Below, in pieces: positions 34,114-43,378 of a stretch of DNA of 64,000 nucleotides. A program made the position numbers and the translations under genes. Below the pieces are notes generated by a model. It was not told the origin of the DNA. It ran no database searches and saw only the letters and a list, made by a program, of their open reading frames with translations. The stretch is from CAITSH01 sp945892985. GTDB taxonomy: Bacteria; Pseudomonadota; Gammaproteobacteria; Burkholderiales; SG8-39. The DNA lies in the NCBI GenBank assembly GCA_945892985.1, contig CAMDDU010000016.1, forward strand, positions 19,035-83,034. The letters are read 5' to 3'. Each line of letters opens with the position of its first letter. The first letter of the stretch is position 1.

Positions 34114-35010
34114 ATGATGGATTTACGCCATCTCGAAGTGTTTCACGCCATCATGCAGACCGGCTCGGTCACCGGCGCCGCACGCTTACTCAATGTGTCG
34201 CAGCCGGCGGTGAGTTCCGTGCTCAAGCACTGCGAAGCGCGCATGAAAATAAAACTATTCACGCGCAGCGGCGGACGGCTGCAGCCAACGCCCGAGGCGG
34301 TGGCGATTTTTCCGGATATCGCCGCCATTTACGGCCGCCTTGATGCGGTGGGTCGCCTGGTACAAGATCTCGCCGGGGGAAGATTGGGCACACTGTCGGT
34401 CGCAGGCTCGTTTCCTATCGCCAACGGCTATCTCGCCAAGGCGGTGGCGACTTTTATCACCGAGCGGCCGGGCACGCGCGTGACGCTGCAGTCTATGACC
34501 TCGCCGCAAGTGGTGGAGCGCGTCGCCAGCCGCGAGGTCGAGTTGGGCGTCGCCTACGAACCGGTGGTCAACCCGGAAGTGGAGACCGAGGTGCTGGTCA
34601 GCACCGGTGTCGCCTGCGTGATGCGCGACGATCACCCGCTGGCCAAGCGCAGCGAGGTCGATGTGCATGAACTGGAGGCCTATTCCATCATCACCTACCT
34701 GCCGCAAAACCTGTTGCGCGGCTACGTCGACCGCTACTTCAGCGAAGCGGGCATCGCACCGCACATCAGCGTCGAGATCAGCGTGTCCCTGACCGGAATG
34801 ACGCTCGCCTACTACGGTGCGGGCATCGCCCTGGTTGAACCGTATTTGCTCGAGTCGATGCCCGTACCCGGTCTGGTGGCGCGGCCCTTGCGCCCGCGCA
34901 TCGAGCTCAAGACCCTGCTGGTGCGCGCCCGCTCGGCGCCACGCTCGGCCATCATGGACACCTTTGTGCCGCACCTGAAAAAGACCGTGCTCGACATGCC
35001 AAGGCATTAG
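34114..35010 (+). CDS. LysR-family transcriptional regulator
   Basis: 298 aa. N-terminal winged helix: MDLRHLEVFHAIMQTGSVTGAARLLNVSQPAVSSVLKHCEARMKIKLFTRSGGRLQPT. The C-terminal periplasmic-binding-like effector domain spans about 90-290. The gene is divergent from the dehydrogenase gene at 32903-33967 and upstream of a class II aldolase gene, so it probably controls one or both. Effector unknown; a dicarboxylate is a reasonable guess from context. The second ATG at 34117 may be the true start. Confidence 0.9.
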   Translation: MMDLRHLEVFHAIMQTGSVTGAARLLNVSQPAVSSVLKHCEARMKIKLFTRSGGRLQPTPEAVAIFPDIAAIYGRLDAVGRLVQDLAGGRLGTLSVAGSFPIANGYLAKAVATFITERPGTRVTLQSMTSPQVVERVASREVELGVAYEPVVNPEVETEVLVSTGVACVMRDDHPLAKRSEVDVHELEAYSIITYLPQNLLRGYVDRYFSEAGIAPHISVEISVSLTGMTLAYYGAGIALVEPYLLESMPVPGLVARPLRPRIELKTLLVRARSAPRSAIMDTFVPHLKKTVLDMPRH

Positions 35011-35135
35011 CCCTTCTTATGGACGCCCCCGCAATAGCGATTGGACGCTTAAGGCAGGCCGGCAGCAGAATGACCGCAGTGACGCAAACATAGCGGGCCG
35101 ACAAATTCGGCAACGCCGGCGAAAAGGCAAACAGC

Positions 35136-35927
35136 ATGAATTACACCACCTCCACCTTCAAATCGATTCGCCACCAGGTCAGTGCGAAAGAATGGCAGGC
35201 GCGACTGGAACTTGCCGCCTGCTACCGGCTGGTCGATCGCTTCGACATGACCGACCTGATTTACAACCACATCACGCTGCGCATCGCGGGCACCGATCAC
35301 CTACTGATCAACCTGTACGGCCTGCTCTACAAGGAAATCACCGCATCCAGCCTGGTCAAGATCGACCTTGCCGGCAACATCCTGTGGAAGCAGGACACCG
35401 ACTACGGCATCAACCGTTCCGGCTATGTCATACACGGCTGCATTCATGAGGCGCGGCCGGACGTTAAATGCGTCATCCATACCCACACGCGTGCCGGCAT
35501 GGCCGTGTCGGCGATGAAATGCGGCCTGCTGACCTTGAGCCAGACCGGCATCCGCTTTGTCGATCACATCGGCTATCACGACTATGAGGGGCCGGCCATA
35601 GACCTGGCCGAACGCGAACGTCTGGTCGCCCACCTCGGACAACACAGCGCGCTGGTGTTGCGCAACCACGGCCTGCTCACCTGCGGCCCCAGTGCAGGGG
35701 AAGCCTTCAACCTGCTCTACAACCTGGAGCTCGCCTGCCGCACCCAGGTCGATGCCATGGCCGCCGGCACCGACCTCACCATTCCATCGGAGGCGGTGCT
35801 GGCCAAGACCGCGCACCTGTACCAACCCGGCGCGCGCCGGCCCTACGGCGTGCTCGAATGGCATGCCATGCTGCGCTTGCTTGAGGCCGAAGCGGGCCAG
35901 TCGGGCTTTCCACCCTACTCGAACTGA
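35136..35927 (+). CDS. Class II aldolase/adducin-family protein
   Basis: 263 aa. Metal-binding His residues in VIHTHTRAGMAVSA and in LRNHGLLTCGPSAGEAF, plus the N-terminal LAACYRLVDRFDMTDLIYNHITLRI typical of this fold. Members cleave phosphorylated aldoses or decarboxylate oxo acids with Zn2+; the adducin-like branch to which this looks closest is poorly characterised. Same strand as the LysR gene, 125 bases downstream. Confidence 0.85.
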   Translation: MNYTTSTFKSIRHQVSAKEWQARLELAACYRLVDRFDMTDLIYNHITLRIAGTDHLLINLYGLLYKEITASSLVKIDLAGNILWKQDTDYGINRSGYVIHGCIHEARPDVKCVIHTHTRAGMAVSAMKCGLLTLSQTGIRFVDHIGYHDYEGPAIDLAERERLVAHLGQHSALVLRNHGLLTCGPSAGEAFNLLYNLELACRTQVDAMAAGTDLTIPSEAVLAKTAHLYQPGARRPYGVLEWHAMLRLLEAEAGQSGFPPYSN

Positions 35928-36001
35928 CTGCCATAGCGGCATGTTTGAGACGCGCGCCTAGCCAGGGCTATGGCGTGGCTTTTGGCGGCGCCATCCCATC
36001 G

Positions 36002-36190
36002 TCCTTGTGAGCGCCGTCGCAACACCACAAGATTGCCGCGTCGGCTTCGCCTCCTCGCAATGACAGGTATTTTTGTCCTTGCGAGCATCCCTTTGTCCTT
36101 GCGAGCGCAGCGAAGCAATCCCGTCGTCCTTGTGACCGTCGTCGCAACACCACTAGATTGCCGCGTCGGCTTCGCCTCCTCGCAATGACA
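36002..36190. repeat. Two degenerate copies of the palindromic repeat family in tandem
   Basis: The stretch CGTCGCAACACCAC.AGATTGCCGCGTCGGCTTCGCCTCCTCGCAATGACA-like sequence occurs at 36010-36065 and again at 36130-36189, about 123 bases apart. Left arms CCTTGCGAGCGCAGCGAAGC lie at 36096-36115. These are a diverged subtype of the GTCATTGCGAG family seen elsewhere in the window, fixed in the gap between the aldolase and CDF genes. Confidence 0.8.
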
Positions 36191-36341
36191 TGGCCTTGTT
36201 ATACCCCGCTGGTTTGCGCTGCATCAAGGCGGGCACGGCGCCGGCGGGCGACAATGGCCTCACTGCTGCCGACACGGCTTTCACCCCTTGAGCCAGTCCG
36301 GATACACTATCCGGGGAAACTGAGGAATCTGTGCCGAAACC

Positions 36342-37319
36342 ATGAAATACACCGACTTCACCGACGATCCCGAAGACACCGAGCACACGCCGCAGGAGCG
36401 CGCCGCGGCGGCCTCGCGCAGCACCTGGGTCAGCGTGGGTGTGAATGTGGTGCTGACCTTTACGCAGATCTCCGTTGGCCTGCTGTCCAAGTCCCAGGGC
36501 CTGGTGGCCGATGGTATTCATTCGCTGTCCGACCTGGTCGCCGATTTTGTCGTCCTGTTCGCCAGCCACCACAGCAAAAAAGACGCCGACACGGACCACC
36601 CTTACGGCCACCAGCGCTTCGAAACCGCCGCCTCGCTGGCGCTGGGGGGATTGCTCCTTGCCGTGGGCGCCGGCATGTTATGGTCGGCCTTTCACAAACT
36701 GGAGGCACCGGAAACAGTGCCCACAGTGCATATCGCCGCGCTATGGGTGGCCATAGGCGCGCTCGCCGCCAAGGAAGCCTTATTCCGCTACATGCTGGCG
36801 GTGGCCAAGCGGGTCAAGTCGGGCATGCTGGTGGCCAACGCCTGGCACGCGCGCTCGGACGCCGCCTCTTCGCTGGTGGTGAGTGTGGGCATCGTCGGCA
36901 ATCTTGCCGGCTATCCTATCCTCGACCCGATTGCCGCGCTGATAGTCGGCTTCATGGTGACCCGAATGGGCTGGACCTTCGGCTGGGATGCGCTGCACGA
37001 CCTGATGGATCGCGCCGCGGATGAAAAAGAGGTGGCGGCCATCCGCCACACGCTGCAACAGACGCCGGGCATACGCAACGTGCACGATGTGCATACGCGC
37101 AAGATGGGCGACATGATTATTGTCGATGCCCACCTGGAGGTGGACGCCTCGATCAGCGTCGAGGCCGGTCACGACATCGCCGTCGAGGCGCAGCGCCGCG
37201 TCATGGCAAGCCACCGTGTGCTCAGCCTGATGACGCACATAGATCCATGGCGCAGACCCGACCTTGATCACGCCTCTTCCGCCTCACCCCCGAGTTCTGC
37301 CAAATCCAGCCTGGAATAA
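36342..37319 (+). CDS. Cation diffusion facilitator (CDF) family metal exporter
   Basis: 325 aa inner-membrane antiporter exporting Zn2+, Fe2+ or similar with proton exchange. About six membrane helices; transport-site residues are visible in GLVADGIHSLSDLVADF (helix II) and ANAWHARSDAASSLVVSVG (helix V, HxxxD). An exposed loop after helix II has the HHSKKDADTDHPYGHQRFE motif, and a C-terminal cytoplasmic domain has VHDVHTRKMGDMIIVDAHLEVD. Stands alone between repeats and a signalling operon. Confidence 0.9.
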   Translation: MKYTDFTDDPEDTEHTPQERAAAASRSTWVSVGVNVVLTFTQISVGLLSKSQGLVADGIHSLSDLVADFVVLFASHHSKKDADTDHPYGHQRFETAASLALGGLLLAVGAGMLWSAFHKLEAPETVPTVHIAALWVAIGALAAKEALFRYMLAVAKRVKSGMLVANAWHARSDAASSLVVSVGIVGNLAGYPILDPIAALIVGFMVTRMGWTFGWDALHDLMDRAADEKEVAAIRHTLQQTPGIRNVHDVHTRKMGDMIIVDAHLEVDASISVEAGHDIAVEAQRRVMASHRVLSLMTHIDPWRRPDLDHASSASPPSSAKSSLE

Positions 37320-37471
37320 GCCGCGTCGGCGCCCTGCGCCACGCCGGGACTTATCGCACTTGCGCCTGAAACCTCACGAGAACGCCAGGCACCTGGATGA
37401 GGAAACACCACAACCGGCAACGCCAGAACCAAGCCGCCGCATAGCGCAAGAAGGGCTGCGGGCCGGTCGGC

Positions 37472-37855
37472 TTATGGCGTTGCGCTCGGATCCATGCCTA
37501 TCGCCTTGTACAAGTCTTCCATCAGGAAAGGCTTGGTAAGCACGCTGTCAAATCCAATCTGGAGAAAATTCTCGGCGTCCTTTTTTGAAGCATGCGCGGT
37601 GCACGCCACGATTCGAACATCTTTGCCATGCGGGTGTCGGCGCACGATCTGGCACAACTCGAGGCCACTGACCTCGGGCATGCTGATATCCATCAAGATC
37701 ACATCAAATGAGCGCACCTCAAGCGCGCGCAGGCACTCGGCGGCGTTCTGCGCATGCGCGATCAGGGCGATACCGCGCCGCTTGAGCATGCGCTCGACCA
37801 GCCTGCGATTGTCCGTATTATCGTCAACCACCAGAATCGAGGCGGGCTGGGTCAT
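37472..37855 (-). CDS. Single-domain response regulator
   Basis: 127 aa REC domain only: ILVVDDNTDNRRLVERML acidic pair, phosphoacceptor in DVILMDISMPEVSG, Thr in RIVACTAHA and Lys in VLTKPFLMEDL. Last gene of a three-gene leftward operon, its ATG overlapping the stop of the histidine kinase gene (ATGA). It probably receives phosphate from that kinase, acting like a stand-alone CheY/Spo0F-type output or phosphate sink. Confidence 0.9.
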   Translation of the reverse strand: MTQPASILVVDDNTDNRRLVERMLKRRGIALIAHAQNAAECLRALEVRSFDVILMDISMPEVSGLELCQIVRRHPHGKDVRIVACTAHASKKDAENFLQIGFDSVLTKPFLMEDLYKAIGMDPSATP

Positions 37856-39588
37856 TGCTTGCCTTCCGAAATTACCGCTTCCATGGACCGCAATGGCAGC
37901 GTAAGCCAGAAAATGCTGCCCTCGCCAACACGCGACGAAAGACCGATTTCGCCGCCCAGCAAGGACGCCAGTTGCCGCGCAAGCGAAAGTCCTAGCCCCG
38001 TCCCGCGGATACTGCGTGTCTCGAACTGTTGGACCTGGGTGTAGCTGTTGAACACCCGCCCCTGATCCTCGACCGAAATACCCCGGCCGGTGTCCTTTAC
38101 CTCGACAAGAAGGTGCGCGGCATTCACAACAACCCTGACACTGACCGAGCCCTTGTCGGTGAACTTCAGTGCATTGCTCACAAGGTTATGCAAAATCTGC
38201 TTGAGCAAGGTGTCGTCTGTAACAACCAGTTCGGGCACCTGCGGATCAACACGCAGGTTCAGCGCCAACCCCCTCTGCGCCGCGTCGGCCGCGTGCAACT
38301 TGATAATCTCATCGAACAGGGCGCGGACAGTCACCTGGCTCATTTCCGCCAGCTGCACGCCCAACTCAGCCTTGGAAAGATCCAGCACATCATTGACAAT
38401 TTCCAGCAGATGCTTGGCGCTCTGATGTATCGACTCAGCGCTTTCCATCGCATCTTCAGGCAGCGTCTCCAGCGCCAGCAACTGGGAGTGGCCAAGAATG
38501 CCGTGCAAAGGGGTGCGCAGTTCATGCGATATGTTGGCGAAAAACTGCGATTTTGATTCTTCCGCCTGCTTTGCCAGCGCAATGCTCCTGGTCAGATCGA
38601 TATTGGAGCTTGCCAGACGCCGGTTCAGCATCTGCGTGCGCGCGGAAAGAAAAAACAGCAACAGCAAGATCATGATGATCAGTGCGGCCGTCGCAGGCGC
38701 ATACGACACATAACCACCGAGGTATTTGGACTCTATCTCGGCAAACGACAATTGCACCGTGACATACAGTGACAGCTTGGGAATTTGTTGAAAAGCCAGC
38801 AGGCGGCGCTCGCCGTCGATAGGGCTTTCGATCTCGGCAAAGCCGTTGTTGCTCGCCAGTATCGCGCCAAACCACGGTAATTTGCTGACGTTCTGGCCGA
38901 AGGTGAACCCGCCCTTGTCCACGCGGATACGGGTAATGCCGTCAAAACCGCTGAGACTCACCACCCCGGAATCACCAACCAGGCGCCGGTACACCGCGCT
39001 GAATTCCTCGGGGTTGATGGAAATCACCGTCACACCGAGAAATTTTCCCGCGGCCGAATCAACGCGACGCGACAGTTGCAGCGTCAGTTTCTTCGACGCA
39101 CGCCCTATCACCGGTTCGCTGATATAGAGAAAATCCTTGCCGTCGCCGTCGGCGTGCACCCGAAAGTGCTTGCGGTCGGACAAGTCCACCGGCTTGGAAC
39201 CGGGCACCGTACTGAACACCAACAAGCCGGTCTGGTCGATGAGGCCGAACTGGGTGTACAAATCCGGATCAATCTCCTTGTACAGCCGCGCGAACGCTGC
39301 AAACTTTTCGCCCCTGACGTACTGCAGGCGCATCACCCGTCCGATCTGGTCGGCCTGCTCGATGGTGCGCTCGATATGCTGGGCCAGCGCAACCGACACC
39401 GAGCGCATGTTTTCCTCGGCGCGCGCCCGCGCCTGCACGCGCGCATTGTCCAATAGTACAAAATAACTCGCCACCACCGCCGCAATGGCGATCAACGTGA
39501 CCACCGCCTTCAACCACAGGGCGTAGGTGTCGAACGTCCGGGCGCGGGCGACCGTCACCGCCGCCGGGGAGTTTTCTGCGCCGCTCAA
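37852..39588 (-). CDS. Membrane-bound sensor histidine kinase with periplasmic sensor (Cache-like) domain
   Basis: 578 aa from a TTG start that overlaps the stop of the upstream response regulator (TTGA) and follows GGTGGAG; a longer frame from 39798 would be inside that gene and lacks support. One membrane helix near the N-terminus (LKAVVTLIAIAAVVASYFVLL), a periplasmic domain of about 240 residues (dCache-like, with VSVALAQHIERTIEQADQI and a PAS-like core), a second helix (AALIIMILLLLFFLSA), HisKA with the phospho-His at residue 355 (ISHELRTPLHG), and HATPase with N, G1 and G2 boxes. Confidence 0.85.
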   Translation of the reverse strand: MSGAENSPAAVTVARARTFDTYALWLKAVVTLIAIAAVVASYFVLLDNARVQARARAEENMRSVSVALAQHIERTIEQADQIGRVMRLQYVRGEKFAAFARLYKEIDPDLYTQFGLIDQTGLLVFSTVPGSKPVDLSDRKHFRVHADGDGKDFLYISEPVIGRASKKLTLQLSRRVDSAAGKFLGVTVISINPEEFSAVYRRLVGDSGVVSLSGFDGITRIRVDKGGFTFGQNVSKLPWFGAILASNNGFAEIESPIDGERRLLAFQQIPKLSLYVTVQLSFAEIESKYLGGYVSYAPATAALIIMILLLLFFLSARTQMLNRRLASSNIDLTRSIALAKQAEESKSQFFANISHELRTPLHGILGHSQLLALETLPEDAMESAESIHQSAKHLLEIVNDVLDLSKAELGVQLAEMSQVTVRALFDEIIKLHAADAAQRGLALNLRVDPQVPELVVTDDTLLKQILHNLVSNALKFTDKGSVSVRVVVNAAHLLVEVKDTGRGISVEDQGRVFNSYTQVQQFETRSIRGTGLGLSLARQLASLLGGEIGLSSRVGEGSIFWLTLPLRSMEAVISEGKQ

Positions 39589-40334
39589 TCGATTATCTCC
39601 ACCGGCAATTTGCTGCGCAGTGAATAGCCAACCCCGCGCTTGCTGGCCAGCATCCCCTTGGGGCAGCCCACGGCAGCCAGCTTGGATCGCAGATGGCTGA
39701 TATGCACGGCGACGGCGCGTTTGTCCGGATCCCATTCCTGCCCCGAGGCAAGACGCGACAGCGACTCGTGCGAGATGGGATCGGGGCTGCTCTGGCACAA
39801 GGCCAGGAGCAACTGCAACTCCCTTTCCGTCAACGCGGCAACCCTGCGGCGCTTGCCGCCGATTGTCCGCTCCCAGATATCCACCGTGCAGCCGTCAAAA
39901 CGGATGTGGCGCGGCTCGCGCGAAGCGCCCGCCGCCACGGGCACCGACGCAGACGCGGAGCGGCGCAGCGCATTTCTCAGCCTCGCCCGCAGGACCTCGG
40001 CCTGGAAAGGCTTGGTCACGTAATCATCCGCGCCGCTGTTCAGGCCGGCCGTAACCGTTTCAGCGGACGAGAGCCCAGACAGCAAGACCAGCGGGATGCG
40101 CGAGCGCGCCCGGATGCCCATGGCGATGCTGATGCCATCCTCGCCCGGCAGCACGATATCGAGCAGCACCACATCAAGCTCATCCAGCCGGATCGCTTTG
40201 TTGAGCATCTTCCCGGACTCGAAAAAAATCACGGTGAACTCGGCATCCAACACGCGACCCAACAGCGTGCGCATCGCAGCGTCGTCCTCGAGAACCGCAA
40301 CACGCGGCTTGCTGCTATCGGTGGAAGAGGTCAT
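39585..40334 (-). CDS. DNA-binding response regulator, OmpR/PhoB type
   Basis: 249 aa. REC domain (VAVLEDDAAMR, VVLLDIVLPGEDG, VLLSGLS, YVTKPFQ) followed by a winged helix (GGKRRRVAALTERELQLLLALCQ, RAVAVHISHLRSKLAAVG, KRGVGYSL). First gene of the operon with the downstream kinase and single-domain regulator. An OmpR-type output means transcriptional control of unknown targets. Confidence 0.9.
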   Translation of the reverse strand: MTSSTDSSKPRVAVLEDDAAMRTLLGRVLDAEFTVIFFESGKMLNKAIRLDELDVVLLDIVLPGEDGISIAMGIRARSRIPLVLLSGLSSAETVTAGLNSGADDYVTKPFQAEVLRARLRNALRRSASASVPVAAGASREPRHIRFDGCTVDIWERTIGGKRRRVAALTERELQLLLALCQSSPDPISHESLSRLASGQEWDPDKRAVAVHISHLRSKLAAVGCPKGMLASKRGVGYSLRSKLPVEIID

Positions 40335-40718
40335 GGTTTGACGAGATTTTATTTGAACCGGTCTTGCCTGAAGAAAAATTCCGCTGCGCCTGTGCCAGAC
40401 TGCCGCCGCAGCTTAACTTTGAGCGGGGGGCAGCAACCAGACTACGCCCTTAAGCAATAAATCTTTGCAAATCTTAACCTATCTCGCAGGTAACACAGAT
40501 TAAAATAAAAAAATAGTTAAAGCCTTGTGCCGCTTCCTGTTTTACCTTTACCCCTTTGCCTTTTACCTTTTGTGCGTTGCGGTGCGTTGCGCTACGTGGC
40601 GGCGCACATCACCCCGACACCCCGACACCGGGCCAGCCCTCGCTTCTGAACAGGGCACGGTCATTCGCACCGCCGCCGCGACGCCTGCAGTCCTGATGTT
40701 CTCCGGCAAAGTAGCGAT
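40335..40718. other. Divergent intergenic region
   Basis: 384 bases between the divergent response regulator and soluble kinase genes. The middle, about 40440-40530, is distinctly AT-rich (TAAATCTTTGCAAATCTTAAC, AAAATAAAAAAATAG), fitting promoters for both sides. Around 40530-40610 there are short repeated pyrimidine words (TTTTACCTTT, GTGCGTTGCG). No gene is seen. Confidence 0.5.
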
Positions 40719-41498
40719 ATGGTGACAAGGAAGGTGCGCCGGAAAATCAGCGACACGCAATGCACCGATGAACCCCCGTCGGGCGTCCTGGCCCTGCACC
40801 GTGAAACGGTTTCCAGCCTCGCCAGGCTGGCGCGCAGCACCGCGCATGCCATGAACAATTTTCTCTCCGTCTCACGGGGAAATATCGAGCTGCTGTGCGA
40901 GCGGCTCGATGATGCAGAATCGCGTGAGCTGGCCGGCGAAGCGCTATCGGGCTTGAACAGCGCCGAGCGCCTTTCGGGAAGTTTTTGCGCACTCTCCGCC
41001 CCGGCTGAATTCACCGCACGCCCCGTCAATCCGGTCGCGTTCATGCAACAACAGCTTGAAACGCTGGGCGGCTTGTCCGGTGAACTCGAGGTCGAGGCGC
41101 AGATCGGAAGCGACGGCGGCTATATTCTCACCGACCCGCATTACCTTGAAATGGCGCTCAACGCCTTGCTGCTGAATGCCCACGAAGCCATGGAACACAT
41201 GCCGGTGCGCCGGGTGCGTTGCGCGCTTATTTACGATAACGACATTCCGCAATCGGTCGCGTTTGTTGTCACCGATTCGGGGCCCGGTATTCCGGACAAG
41301 CTCAAAAACCGCGTCTTCAATGGTGGGTATTCAAGCAAAGCCAATACGCATACCGGACTTGGCCTGTGGTTTGTGCGCGCCTTCGCCATGGCATCGGGCG
41401 GCACCGCCAGCCTTGCCGACGGCGATGGCGACCTGGGCGGCGCGCGTTTCGCCATCCGCCTTCCCGTTGTAGCGGTCAAGCCGGCGCGACCGCAATAG
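40719..41498 (+). CDS. Soluble histidine kinase
   Basis: 259 aa, no membrane segment and no recognisable sensor domain. The likely phospho-His is His43 in RSTAHAMNNFLSVSRGN, an H-box of the HAMNNxL type. The ATPase domain shows LEMALNALLLNAHEAM (N box), VTDSGPGIP (G1) and HTGLGLWFVRAFAMASGG (G2). It probably takes a signal from a partner protein. Gene neighbours are a two-component operon and a REC-HD-GYP gene, which could receive its phosphate. In-frame alternatives exist, so the exact start is uncertain. Confidence 0.8.
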   Translation: MVTRKVRRKISDTQCTDEPPSGVLALHRETVSSLARLARSTAHAMNNFLSVSRGNIELLCERLDDAESRELAGEALSGLNSAERLSGSFCALSAPAEFTARPVNPVAFMQQQLETLGGLSGELEVEAQIGSDGGYILTDPHYLEMALNALLLNAHEAMEHMPVRRVRCALIYDNDIPQSVAFVVTDSGPGIPDKLKNRVFNGGYSSKANTHTGLGLWFVRAFAMASGGTASLADGDGDLGGARFAIRLPVVAVKPARPQ

Positions 41499-41533
41499 GC
41501 CGGCCCTCACCCGCGCTACCCGTTTCAAACCAT

Positions 41534-42868
41534 CTAAGCCTGCACCCGTACCCTCACCTCCAGCGGATTGGCATCGTTGTGTTCGTAGTTGCGGATTTTT
41601 TGGATCAGCGAGGCATCCAGCACATGGTCGCGTGACAGCAACAACAAGCCCTCGCGCGTGGTCAGGTCGCGGGCGAGCACCATGCCGCACTGCAGCGCCG
41701 CGACAGAGAGGTGTTTTTCGGCCTGGGGTGTTGCCCGCTTGGGTTCGGCGCCGATAAGGGCAACCAGCGCATCCACCACCTGCGGGTCGTAACGTCGCCC
41801 GCGGTCGGTCAGAATAAACTGCCGCGCCTCGGATTCGCTCAGCGCCACGTTGGTCACGGTACCGCGCTGCAAGCCCTCAAAGTCACGCGCCACCGCGATG
41901 ATGCGCGAGCCGATAGAAAATTTTTCGCCGGCGAGCCGGTCCGGATAACCCATGCCGTCACAGCGCTCGAACTGGCTGCGTATCAGGTGTGCCGCGGCAT
42001 CGAGCTGGTCGAGCGCCATCAACGCCGCCTCGCCTTTCACCGGGTGCTTGCAAAACGCCGCCTGGTCTTCCTGGCTGAGGTGCGCAAACGGCCGCTTGAG
42101 CAGGCGGTCGGGCAGCGACAGTTTGCCGATGTCGCGCAACAGCGCGGCGACCACGACATCTTGCTGCTCGGACTCGGACAGATTGAGCCGCAGCGCAATA
42201 CGCCGCGCCATATCGGCGATGCGGCGCGACTGCCCGCTGGTATCGCCCTGGCGCAGTTCTATCAGGTTGGAGAAAACGGCGATGGACGCGGTGAAATTTC
42301 TCTTCAGCTTGTTGTGCGCGAGCGTCAGCGAAGTGATGGCCTTTTGCAGCGAGGCCGTGCGTTGCGCCACCACATCCTCGAGCCCGGCGTTAAGCGCCTT
42401 GAGCTCAAGGTTTTGCTCTTTAGTCAGCGCCTCGAGTCTGGCCTTGTCGCGCGCCAGTCCGCGCACCTGCAGGGCCTGGCGCACCAGCAGCAGCACATCG
42501 CCGTCGCGCCAGGGCTTGGCAATATAGCGGTAGATTTCGCCGCGATTGATGGCGGCAATGGTGCCCTTGATATCTTGCACGCCGGTGAGCAGGATGCGTA
42601 TGGTCGCAGGCCAACGCTCGCGCACAGCGGCCAGAAACTCCGCGCCGTCCATGTGCGGCATGGTCAGGTCCGAAATCACCAGGTCCACTTCCTGCGCCGC
42701 GAGCAATTCAAGCCCCTTCCCGCCGCTGTCCGCCGTCAGCACCTCGAAGCCGTGCGAACGCAGCATCTTCGACATCAGCGTGATCACGCCGGGTGTGTCG
42801 TCAACCAGCAGCAGCGTCGCCGGCTTTGCCGGTAAATGCTCGCTCAGGTGTACGTTGCCCAGATCCAA
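41534..42868 (-). CDS. Response regulator with degenerate HD-GYP domain
   Basis: 444 aa. REC domain (VDDTPG, phosphoacceptor Asp67 in VISDLTMPHMDG, Lys119 in IAKPW), a coiled-coil stretch (about 135-190), then an HD-GYP-like domain and a C-terminal tail. HD-GYP enzymes hydrolyse c-di-GMP, but the metal ligands are largely lost here: the HDIGK box is LLRDIGK (Arg245), the HH-E box is SQFERCDGMGYP, and the last Asp is Arg328 in AVARDFEG. GYP itself is kept. It is probably not a phosphodiesterase but may bind a partner or c-di-GMP. Confidence 0.82.
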   Translation of the reverse strand: MDLGNVHLSEHLPAKPATLLLVDDTPGVITLMSKMLRSHGFEVLTADSGGKGLELLAAQEVDLVISDLTMPHMDGAEFLAAVRERWPATIRILLTGVQDIKGTIAAINRGEIYRYIAKPWRDGDVLLLVRQALQVRGLARDKARLEALTKEQNLELKALNAGLEDVVAQRTASLQKAITSLTLAHNKLKRNFTASIAVFSNLIELRQGDTSGQSRRIADMARRIALRLNLSESEQQDVVVAALLRDIGKLSLPDRLLKRPFAHLSQEDQAAFCKHPVKGEAALMALDQLDAAAHLIRSQFERCDGMGYPDRLAGEKFSIGSRIIAVARDFEGLQRGTVTNVALSESEARQFILTDRGRRYDPQVVDALVALIGAEPKRATPQAEKHLSVAALQCGMVLARDLTTREGLLLLSRDHVLDASLIQKIRNYEHNDANPLEVRVRVQA

Positions 42869-43378
42869 GCCTAACTCCGTTTCTCGCCTTGTCGTTTTGA
42901 TGGCGGCGCAGCGCGCCGGTATCGCAACAGGTTTAAAAAATCTTTTTTATCCACAATTTTTCCCACGTTTCTTCCGCGTTTTTTGCGCGCCTTTTACACC
43001 GCTTATGCACGCACATTGTTTGCATGCAAATACGCTGCACGCACCTGCTCATAGTGCGAGCTCACGCAGCCTTACTGCCCTGCCGCGCAAGGCAAGGCGT
43101 AATGCCACAAAAGACTTATCGGCAAGATGCGCGAAAACCTGAGGGCACCCGAGAGAGGCCTGAGGGGAGCCTCGGGGAAAAACAGGGGGAATGCAGCGAA
43201 GAGCCACGGCCGCCGCGGGTGTCCGCGCATTCGCCCCACCCCGGCGCGCCACAAAACACTGCAATGCAATGCAATCGGCCGAGGGCAGATTGGTCTGTCG
43301 GTGGGGTGTATTACGCGCGCGTATTACTAACTTTTTTCCACCTTATTGCCACGCTATTGCCACCCTATTGCCACGCTA
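42869..43378. other. Intergenic region with a short tandem repeat
   Basis: No gene is convincing in these 510 bases; small frames on both strands lack motifs. At 43344-43378 an 11-12 bp unit near CTATTGCCACG is repeated three or four times directly before the end of the truncated D-aminoacylase. The stretch 43125-43200 is purine-rich (GAGAGAGGCCTGAGGGG). Confidence 0.5.

Noticed and set aside
39589..39798. Longer N-terminus of the sensor kinase starting at 39798
   Set aside because: It would lie wholly inside the upstream regulator gene; the TTG overlapping the stop has a good ribosome binding site and the extra residues look like antiphase code.
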